Of a DNA stretch of 6,699 nucleotides, positions 1-6,699 are shown piece after piece. The translations under genes and the position numbers were made by a program. The stretch lies in NCBI GenBank assembly GCA_017475875.1, contig JAFVET010000157.1, positions 1-6,699 of the forward strand, written 5' to 3'. The stretch is from Candidatus Methanomethylophilaceae archaeon. Its GTDB lineage: Archaea > Thermoplasmatota > Thermoplasmata > Methanomassiliicoccales > Methanomethylophilaceae. A model generated the notes under the pieces. That model saw only the letters and a program-made list of their open reading frames with translations. It ran no database searches and was not told the DNA's origin. How positions within the stretch are numbered: position 1 is the first letter of the stretch; each line of letters starts with the position of its first letter.

Positions 1-591
1 TCCATTTCCTCAAAGGAGTTCGGTATGGCGCTAGGCGTGAGCCAGCAGTCCGCTTCCAAGAAGATCCTGGAGCTTCTGGAAGAGAAATACATCACCCGCG
101 ACCTCGGGGCAAGGCGTCAGCGCATACGCATAACGCAGAAGGGTGTCGAAGAACTCCGTAAGGAATACCAGGAGTACCGCAAGATATTCGAGGTCAGCAG
201 CCAGGTGACCATACACGGTATCGTGGCGTCCGGAATGGGCGAGGGCGGGTACTACATCTGTCAGAACGGTTACATGAAGCAGTTCCAGGAGAAGCTCGGG
301 TTCACACCGTACCAGGGGACGCTCAACATGGTCGTGGACGCCGAGGATATAAGCAAGATCGACCTCGTGCGCAGCAACGAAGGCTGTCTCATCAATGGGT
401 TCACGGACAACGGCCGTTCGTACGGCGATGTGATCGCCTACAAGGCCAAGATCCGCAACACGCCATGTGCGGTCGTGGTCCCGGACAGGTCACACTACAT
501 CGACATCCTGGAGATAATCTGCCAGTACCATCTCCGCAGGACTTTCAGTCTCGAGGACGGGGACTCGATAGAGATCAAATTCGAATTCTGA
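1..591 (+). CDS. ribK: CTP-dependent riboflavin kinase with N-terminal winged-helix domain (RibK/RbkR type), 5' partial
   Basis: Transfers phosphate from CTP to riboflavin to make FMN in the cytoplasm; this is the archaeal enzyme family, unrelated to bacterial RibF. The frame is open from base 1 to a TGA at 589-591, giving 196 codons, and homologues with the extra domain are about 220 residues, so roughly 25 N-terminal residues probably lie outside the window. The first 75 or so residues read as a winged helix: a recognition helix around GVSQQSASK, then a basic wing (GARRQRIRITQKG). The kinase barrel follows, with GIVASGMGEGGYYI, then PYQGTLN, whose Thr and Asn are the metal-binding pair in the family, and a C-terminal DILEII helix. 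The ATG at 25 follows an AAGGAG, but both fall inside the winged helix, so I do not take it as the start. Family knowledge: fused HTH-kinase proteins (RbkR) also repress riboflavin genes. No riboflavin operon is visible here. The gene converges on purQ. Identity is strong; the regulatory role is inferred. Confidence 0.93.
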   Translation, partial: SISSKEFGMALGVSQQSASKKILELLEEKYITRDLGARRQRIRITQKGVEELRKEYQEYRKIFEVSSQVTIHGIVASGMGEGGYYICQNGYMKQFQEKLGFTPYQGTLNMVVDAEDISKIDLVRSNEGCLINGFTDNGRSYGDVIAYKAKIRNTPCAVVVPDRSHYIDILEIICQYHLRRTFSLEDGDSIEIKFEF

Positions 592-625
592 AAAAAGGGA
601 TAGAGGCCGGCGACGCCGGCCTCTG
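591..625 (-). terminator. Hairpin plus T-run terminator behind purQ, between convergent genes
   Basis: A perfect 10-bp stem (602-611 with 615-624, arms AGAGGCCGGC and GCCGGCCTCT) closes on a 3-nt loop at 612-614. On the minus strand it is followed, after a short TATCCC spacer, by six T residues (596-591) that overlap the ribK stop codon. This suits termination of purSLQ transcripts just past the purQ stop at 628. On the plus strand there is no T-run after the stem, so termination of ribK here is less certain, although the hairpin could slow both polymerases. Confidence 0.7.
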
Positions 626-627
626 GT

Positions 628-1442
628 TCAGTTTCTGGTCAGCGACTCGATGACGGACGAGAAGATCCTGTATCCGTCGCCTTCCGCCGGACCGGGGTTC
701 CTGGTCCAATCGGCGTGGGTGTACCTGGTCATGACACGTTCCGGATGGGGCATCATGCCCAGGACGTTGCCTGCGGGGTTGCATATGCCCGCGATGTCGG
801 AAGGCGATCCGTTGGGATTCCACGGGTAGACGGCATCCGATCCGTCGGGACAGACGTAACGGAACACGATCTGGTCGTTGTCCTCCAGCTTCTGGACGAA
901 GTCCGGGTCCATGCTCATCAGTTTCCCTTCGGCGTGGGCCGACGGGATGGACAGCATCTGCTTGGATTTGATCCCGGAGGTGAATATGCACTTGCCACGG
1001 TTGTCGTTCCTGAGGACCGTGGGTCTGCACTCGAAACGGCCGGAGTCGTTGTTGTACAGGGCGGCCGTCGGGACCTCCGACATGGTTCCTTCCATGGCAG
1101 GGAGGAGTCCAAGTTCGACGAGGATCTGGAATCCGTTGCACACTCCGAGGACGGGTTTCCCCTCTTCGATGAACCTCTTGAGGTCGGAACCGATTCCGGC
1201 CTTTATGCGTGCGGCGAATATCGCTCCCGCACGTACGTAGTCTCCTGCGGAGAAACCGCCGGGGAAAGCAAGGATGTCGTAGTCCTCGAGGCTCCTGCGC
1301 ATGTCCGCCGGGGCCTGTCCGAGGAGCTGTTTGAGGTGGACCTTCTCGGCCTTTGCGCCGACCATCTCGAACGCCCCCGCCATCTCGTCCTCGCAGTTCG
1401 TTCCCTCTATGCGGATCACGCACACCTTCACGTCTTCGGGCT

Positions 1443-1446
<4 letters not shown>
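628..1446 (-). CDS. purQ: Phosphoribosylformylglycinamidine (FGAM) synthase, glutaminase subunit PurQ
   Basis: Class I glutamine amidotransferase that hydrolyses glutamine and passes ammonia to PurL for FGAR to FGAM, step 4 of purine synthesis. The product is 272 residues. Visible motifs are the oxyanion-loop region FPGGFSAGDYVRAG (about 61-74), the nucleophile elbow GVCNGFQ with Cys103, and MPHPER with His234 and Glu236, which complete the Cys-His-Glu triad. It is roughly 45 residues longer than the compact Bacillus-type PurQ, mostly between Cys103 and His234, a length seen in other archaeal versions. I chose the ATG at 1446 because it forms an ATGA overlap with the purL stop and sits 7 nt behind a strong GGAGGTG ribosome site (1460-1454). 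The in-frame ATG at 1473 lies well inside purL and would add nine residues absent from the family. Last gene of purSLQ, followed by a terminator. Confidence 0.97.
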
Positions 1447-3773
<2,327 letters not shown>

Positions 3774-3777
3774 CTGA

Positions 3778-4017
3778 TCAGCTCACGGATATCTTGTAGT
3801 TCTGGATCACCGGGTTGGCCAGCAGCTTGCGGCACATGTCCTCGGCGACGCCTTTGGCCTGTTCGGCCGGCATGTCCATGTCGATCTCGAAGAGCTTGAC
3901 GGTGCTGACCTTGGAGATGCCCGTGAAGCCCAGCGATTCCAGGGTCTTCTGGGTGTTCCTCCCTTCCGGGTCGGCTACACCTTTTTTGAGTTCGATTCTG
4001 ATCTCGACTTTCGTCAT
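3778..4017 (-). CDS. purS: FGAM synthase bridging subunit PurS
   Basis: Small subunit (79 residues, the usual length of about 80) that joins PurL and PurQ and helps ammonia pass between them. The N-terminal strand VEIRIELKKGVADPEG, the following helix (NTQKTLESLGF) and the C-terminal block CRKLLANPVIQNYKISV are the standard PurS landmarks. The frame stays open 59 codons upstream, but that extension is low-complexity and unlike the family, so I place the start at the ATG at 4017. No Shine-Dalgarno sequence precedes it (upstream bases AGTTTACTCCAT). Together with a TATA-like element about 30 bp upstream, this suggests a leaderless or nearly leaderless transcript. First gene of the purS-purL-purQ operon. 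Confidence 0.95.
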   Translation of the reverse strand: MTKVEIRIELKKGVADPEGRNTQKTLESLGFTGISKVSTVKLFEIDMDMPAEQAKGVAEDMCRKLLANPVIQNYKISVS

Positions 4018-4043
4018 ATGGAGTAAACTTATACGCGCGTGCG

Positions 4044-4052
4044 CTTTAATTG
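4044..4052 (-). promoter_or_regulatory. TATA-like element for the purSLQ operon
   Basis: On the minus strand CAATTAAAG lies about 27-35 bp before the purS ATG, with an A-rich stretch (ACAAA) upstream that could act as a BRE. Archaeal TATA boxes sit about 25 bp before the transcription start, so initiation at or a few bases before the ATG would give a leaderless purS mRNA, matching its missing ribosome site. A second TATA-like string, GTATAAG (4034-4028), is too close to the ATG to serve this start. Inferred from position and composition only. Confidence 0.4.
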
Positions 4053-4077
4053 TTTGTCTGGACGTAACATGGGAAAC

Positions 4078-4104
4078 CATCGCGTCATGAGGGATGACGC
4101 GGTG
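4078..4104. repeat. Perfect dyad (8 bp, extending to 11 bp) between the divergent promoters
   Basis: Arms CGCGTCAT (4081-4088) and ATGACGCG (4094-4101) are exact reverse complements around a 5-nt centre GAGGG. The pairing extends outward by T-G, A-T and C-G (4080-4078 with 4102-4104). It lies about 30 bp upstream of the purS TATA-like element. It could be a dimeric regulator's operator or an RNA hairpin. The sequence alone does not decide between these. Confidence 0.55.
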
Positions 4105-4137
4105 CAACCCTCGGTGTGTCCCGGACCGGTACGTCAT

Positions 4138-4152
4138 GGGAGCCCCGCTCCC
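4138..4152. repeat. Short inverted repeat in the GC-rich part of the divergent region
   Basis: GGGAGC (4138-4143) pairs exactly with GCTCCC (4147-4152) over a CCC loop. It is followed at 4156-4165 by the palindrome ACCCCGGGGT. No coding signal overlaps this block, and no function is recognised. Confidence 0.4.
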
Positions 4153-4193
4153 GCTACCCCGGGGTGCGGCCATCCGTGCGTGTGCACTTGTCA

Positions 4194-4245
4194 TATTCGT
4201 TCTATTCGTTCTATTCGTAGTGTATTCGTCCAGACGCGACGAATA
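4194..4245. promoter_or_regulatory. TATTCGT repeat array with inverted copy, candidate operator of the ABC exporter operon
   Basis: TATTCGT occurs exactly four times, starting at 4194, 4203, 4212 and 4223 (spacings 9, 9 and 11 bp), with the inverted copy ACGAATA at 4239-4245. The last direct copy and the inverted copy form an 8-bp dyad, TATTCGTC...GACGAATA, with a 7-nt centre. The array ends about 31 bp before the plus-strand TATA-like box, the usual place for archaeal activator or repressor binding. It is far from the purS TATA element, so I assign it to the exporter. The binding protein is unknown. Confidence 0.5.
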
Positions 4246-4276
4246 GGATTTGTACGGTACGTGCGCGATGGTGTCC

Positions 4277-4283
4277 TATAAAT
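4277..4283 (+). promoter_or_regulatory. TATA-like box for the ABC exporter operon
   Basis: TATAAAT at 4277-4283 stands out against GC-rich surroundings and predicts transcription starting near 4303-4308. That would leave a leader of roughly 25 nt before the ATG at 4331. It lies directly downstream of the TATTCGT array. Not proven; based on the archaeal promoter consensus and spacing. Confidence 0.5.
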
Positions 4284-4330
4284 GATATCGGGTCAATCAC
4301 ACATCGTTAGGGGCATTGGCAGGGGCGGAA

Positions 4331-5227
4331 ATGGGGAATGCGATAAGGGTCTCGGGACTGCGCAAGTCGTACGGCGGTTTCGAAGCGGTGAAGGGGATAT
4401 CGTTCGACGTAGAGGAAGGGTCCTTCTTCGCGTTCCTCGGGCCCAACGGGGCCGGCAAATCCACCACCATCTCCATCCTCTGTTCCATCCTGTCGAAGGA
4501 TTCCGGGGAAGTGGAGATATTCGGCAGGAGTCCGGAGGAGTCCCGCAGGGACATCGGCGTCGTGTTCCAGGACAACAGGCTCGACGAAAGGCTCACGGTC
4601 CGCGAGAACCTCGCCGTGCGCGGTTCCCTGTACGGATACGGGAAGGCGGAACTGTCGAGGAGGGTGGAGGATGCGTTGGAGAAGACGGGTTCCACCGACA
4701 TCGCCGACAGGTTCTATTCCGACCTGTCTGGCGGTCAGAAGCGGAGGGTCGAGATCGCCAGGGGGATAATCCACAGTCCCAGGATCCTGATGCTCGACGA
4801 ACCCACGTCCGGTCTGGACCCCCAGACCCGGAAGCTCATCTGGAAGAACATCCGCCGGTTGAGGGACGAGGGCATGACCGTCTTCCTGACGACCCATTAC
4901 ATGGAGGAGGCGGCGGATGCGGACGACGTGGTCGTGATCGATCACGGCGAGGTTGCGGCCCATGGGACGCCGTCGATGCTCAAGGAGAGGTACAGCTCCG
5001 ACTACCTCGACGTGGTCCCGAGGGACAGAGACGGACTGGAGGCCATGTTGGAGAGAATGGGCGTTGGGTACACCGAGCACTCGGACATGGTCCGGATACC
5101 GTTGAAGGACACGATGGATGCAATCCCGATAATCGAGGCCGTCAAGGACATGATCGAGTTCTTCGAGGTGCGCACTGGTACGTTGGACGACGCGTTCCTG
5201 ACGATAACGGGTGGTTCGGAGCGATGA
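4331..5227 (+). CDS. ABC-2 type exporter ATP-binding protein (DrrA/CcmA-like)
   Basis: Cytoplasmic ATPase that drives a membrane exporter, here paired with the permease gene that overlaps its end. The 298-residue product has a complete nucleotide-binding domain: Walker A GPNGAGKST (37-45), Q-loop Gln80 in VVFQD, signature LSGGQ (132-136), Walker B ILMLDE (152-157), D-loop SGLD and H-loop His189 in TTHYMEEA. The last 80 or so residues, after HGTPSMLKE, form the C-terminal extension common in drug- and antibiotic-type exporters, ending in GTLDDAFL as in that group. An alternative in-frame TTG at 4316 would add five residues (MAGAE). I prefer the ATG because the family usually starts just before the first strand. 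A weak purine-rich AGGGGCGG precedes it. Substrate unknown: the family moves drugs, lipids, polysaccharides or peptides, and nothing in the neighbourhood decides. Confidence 0.94.
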   Translation: MGNAIRVSGLRKSYGGFEAVKGISFDVEEGSFFAFLGPNGAGKSTTISILCSILSKDSGEVEIFGRSPEESRRDIGVVFQDNRLDERLTVRENLAVRGSLYGYGKAELSRRVEDALEKTGSTDIADRFYSDLSGGQKRRVEIARGIIHSPRILMLDEPTSGLDPQTRKLIWKNIRRLRDEGMTVFLTTHYMEEAADADDVVVIDHGEVAAHGTPSMLKERYSSDYLDVVPRDRDGLEAMLERMGVGYTEHSDMVRIPLKDTMDAIPIIEAVKDMIEFFEVRTGTLDDAFLTITGGSER

Positions 5228-6123
5228 CCGGACTGTCCATGTTGACCAGAAGGAACGTCCTGTGCTTCTTCAGGGACCGCGCGGCCGTCGTGTTCTCCTT
5301 CCTGACGGCGATGATCGTCCTGGTCCTGTACTTCCTGTTCCTCAGGAACGTGCTCATAGACAGCGTCTACTCGGGGGACTGGACGGTTGCGGCCGACGGG
5401 CAGCTGCCGAACCTGATGGATTCGTGGGCGATGGCGGGGGTCGTCGGAATCGTGTCGGTCACGTCGTGCGCCGGTTCCCTGCAATGCATGGTCGAGGACA
5501 GGGTGACCGGGAAGTCGCTTGATTTCATGATAACCCCCATGAAGACATGGGAGCTTGCCGCCAGCTATGTCCTCAGCTCGTTCCTGGTCGGGCTCGTGGT
5601 GAGCGCCGCGTGTCTGGCGGTGGCCCTGGCGTTCATGTGTTCGACGGGTTGCATTCTGGCGGTCTCGGACGTCGTCGTCTGCATCCTGCTGTTGATACCT
5701 TCGACGCTGTCGAGCGCCATAATCATGTTCTCCCTCGCGTCGTTCATCGGGAGCCTCGGCGCGTTCTCGGGGTTCACAATCGTGATGAGTACCCTGATCG
5801 GGCTTCTCTACGGGATCTACATGCCTATGGTGGACCTTCCGGAGGTGGTCTACATCGTCTGCAACCTGATGCCCGCAACGCACATGGCGGCACTGTTCCG
5901 CCAGAGTCTCTGTTCCGGACCTCTTGGCGACGTGTTCATGCCGGACGACGCCTCGGCGTTCAGAAGCGACATGGGCATAGACGTGAGCCTCGGGGATTTC
6001 CAGTTCGACGCAGTCTCTTCGATTGTTTACGTGTCTGTCGTCACCTTACTGTTCTTCGTCGTTTCGGTGGCGGCGACCATGTGCAGGCGGACCTCCGCGC
6101 GATGGACGATAAGCAGGGTTTGA
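5224..6123 (+). CDS. ABC-2 type exporter permease (DrrB-like)
   Basis: Integral membrane half of the exporter. Its ATG overlaps the ATPase stop as ATGA, so the two are likely translated together and assemble as a 2+2 complex. The 299-residue product has a short cytoplasmic start with a basic segment (LTRRNVLCFFRDR) and about six hydrophobic helices by eye: roughly 20-40, 68-88, 112-137, 148-173, 178-200 and 264-285. A polar loop of about 50 residues lies between the last two helices and probably faces outside. The motif VEDRVTGKSLDFMITPMKTWELAASY after helix 2 is the typical ABC-2 coupling region. The product ends in a basic cytoplasmic tail (RRTSARWTISRV). Length and topology suit the family. 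The substrate cannot be read from the sequence. No clear terminator follows directly. Confidence 0.9.
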   Translation: MTGLSMLTRRNVLCFFRDRAAVVFSFLTAMIVLVLYFLFLRNVLIDSVYSGDWTVAADGQLPNLMDSWAMAGVVGIVSVTSCAGSLQCMVEDRVTGKSLDFMITPMKTWELAASYVLSSFLVGLVVSAACLAVALAFMCSTGCILAVSDVVVCILLLIPSTLSSAIIMFSLASFIGSLGAFSGFTIVMSTLIGLLYGIYMPMVDLPEVVYIVCNLMPATHMAALFRQSLCSGPLGDVFMPDDASAFRSDMGIDVSLGDFQFDAVSSIVYVSVVTLLFFVVSVAATMCRRTSARWTISRV

Positions 6124-6692
6124 ACGCATGCCACAAAAAGGAACGGGAGTTCCAAACGCGGTACGACTCCTGTCCGATCTCTCTAGACTTATCCAAGGGT
6201 CGGAAGAGTTCAGTTTCCGGTATCGGGGCCCCCAGGAAGCCCATGTACCACATCGAGGACAATTCGGTGGCGTTCCACTTCAACGTGGTGACGCGGATTG
6301 CCCCTCTGCTCTCCGGGAAGGTCAAGGATTACAGGATGATATCCTCCAGGATAGACACGTTCCTGGGTCACAGGTTCGAACTTCTCTGCAGGGATCACAT
6401 TCTCGGGCATTACAACGTGGCCGAGATCGGCAAATGGTGGGGATACCCGGATTCGGAGTATGCGTACATAGACGTCATAGCCAAGACGATTGACGACGAC
6501 GGGGTGGTGCGCAACATGTTCTGCGAATGCAAGTACGGCTCCAAACCGATGGGGTTCGGAGTTTTGAATACTCCCGTCTCCAGAACTGTGTTCGGTAATT
6601 CACGATCTTTTCCGAACCCAGCTTGGATGCGAATCATTAAGTATCGGCACATCATCGTGACTTCAATACATAAAAATCAACGCTGGTGTTGA
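6102..6692 (+). pseudogene. C-terminal remnant of a DUF234 (PD-(D/E)XK-like) archaeal ATPase
   Basis: The frame from about 6225 to about 6600 resembles the C-terminal DUF234 domain of archaeal AAA-type ATPases. It has RKPMYHIEDNSVAFHF, then LGHRFELLCRDHI, then AEIGKWWG, then YIDVIA, then FCECKYGSKPMGFGVL. The Asp at 6471 and the Glu-x-Lys at 6525-6533 match the metal-site pattern of the PD-(D/E)XK fold to which this domain is related. The P-loop ATPase half and the usual winged helix are missing: directly upstream is the permease gene. Possible starts are ATG 6102 (overlapping permease by 22 nt), TTG 6120 or ATG 6243, none with a good ribosome site; residues before 6225 match nothing I know. 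After about 6595 the similarity fades and base composition turns AT-rich until the TGA at 6690-6692. I infer a truncated relic rather than a working gene. A short expressed nuclease-like protein of about 149 residues remains possible. Confidence 0.55.
6140..6153 (-). repeat. Small hairpin with adjacent A/T-run after the permease gene
   Basis: GGAAC (6140-6144) pairs with GTTCC (6149-6153) around GGGA, a GNRA-type tetraloop. A run of A residues (6135-6139) precedes it, so the minus-strand reading is a 5-bp stem followed by TTTTT, a weak terminator shape. On the plus strand no T-run follows. It may only be a chance structure. Confidence 0.25.
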
Positions 6693-6698
6693 TTTTTA
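6671..6698. terminator. Probable bidirectional terminator hairpin at window end
   Basis: AAAAATCAAC (6672-6681) and GTTGATTTTT (6688-6697) are exact reverse complements around a 6-nt loop, with one further T-A pair outside (6671 with 6698). Each strand ends the stem in five T residues, the layout of a terminator usable from both sides. The remnant's TGA at 6690-6692 lies inside the 3' arm. It could alternatively be a terminal inverted repeat of an element continuing beyond the window; only one end is visible. Confidence 0.6.
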
Positions 6699-6699
6699 A

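Noticed and set aside
13..27. AAGGAG followed by ATG at 25 as the real ribK start
   Set aside because: Both lie inside a readable winged-helix domain whose coding continues upstream to the window edge, so the match is probably coincidental.
4069..4135. Cobalamin-riboswitch resemblance (GGGAA, GGTGCAA and CCCGGAC strings in order on the plus strand)
   Set aside because: The GGTGCAA stem does not close, a long perfect hairpin interrupts the core, no proper B12 box follows, and the downstream gene has no B12 link. A covariance-model search would be decisive.
4061..4135. tRNA-like cloverleaf
   Set aside because: Arm lengths and loops are wrong (4-nt D loop, 5-nt loop on an 8-bp stem), no T-loop GTTCRA motif and no plausible anticodon loop.
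4018..4194. 59-codon N-terminal extension of PurS
   Set aside because: It is unlike the family, would run through the TATA-like element and dyad, and the 79-residue form has the standard length.
4194..4229. CRISPR-like or simple tandem repeat interpretation of the TATTCGT copies
   Set aside because: The 7-bp units and 2-4 bp gaps are far too short for CRISPR. The inverted copy and promoter position fit an operator better.
4039..4281. 80-codon plus-strand open frame in the divergent spacer
   Set aside because: Its C-terminal half is just the translated TATTCGT repeats (RSIRSIRS), it has no ribosome site, and it overlaps promoter-like elements.
4307..5080. 257-codon minus-strand open frame opposite the ABC ATPase
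   Set aside because: Composition is typical of a codon-bias shadow. The plus frame has all ABC motifs.
4282..5223. Upstream in-frame extension of the permease (open to 4282)
   Set aside because: The extension lies in a wrong frame of the ATPase gene and is arginine/glycine-rich. The ATG at 5224 with ATGA overlap is the natural start.

Overview
The window looks archaeal, probably a moderately high-G+C euryarchaeon of the Thermoplasmata/Methanomassiliicoccales kind. The grounds are an archaeal-type CTP-dependent riboflavin kinase with an N-terminal winged helix, the separate small PurS/PurL/PurQ form of FGAM synthase, TATA-like boxes in front of the divergent genes, and a DUF234-type fragment of the sort common in archaeal ATPases. 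The family calls come from recognised motifs. The lineage is an inference from gene style and cannot be proved from this piece.

Layout. Positions 1-591 (+) hold most of a riboflavin kinase/regulator gene, cut at its 5' end by the window edge. It converges on a three-gene minus-strand operon, purS (4017-3778), purL (3773-1443) and purQ (1446-628). A strong hairpin with a T-run on the minus-strand side separates the two units. Inside the operon the genes are tightly packed: 4 nt between purS and purL, and an ATGA overlap between purL and purQ. The three products form FGAM synthase, the fourth step of de novo purine synthesis: PurQ makes ammonia from glutamine, PurL uses it with ATP to convert FGAR to FGAM, and PurS bridges the two.

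Positions 4018-4330 are a non-coding divergent promoter region of about 310 bp, and the most intriguing part of the window. It contains a TATA-like element for each direction and a perfect 8-bp dyad that extends to 11 bp. It also has a GC-rich block of further hairpins and four spaced copies of TATTCGT followed by an inverted copy. It then leads into a plus-strand two-gene ABC-2 exporter: ATPase 4331-5227 and six-helix permease 5224-6123, joined by an ATGA overlap. The substrate is unknown.

Beyond the permease, 6102-6692 carries what looks like the C-terminal piece of a DUF234/PD-(D/E)XK-like archaeal ATPase without its ATPase half, most likely a decaying remnant. The last 100 bases are noticeably AT-richer and end in an 11-bp hairpin flanked by A5/T5, probably a bidirectional terminator or the edge of a different segment.

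No CRISPR array, complete mobile element or convincing tRNA/rRNA was found. No wholly new system is demonstrated. The best leads are the operator-like array and dyad in the divergent promoter and the truncated DUF234 gene.
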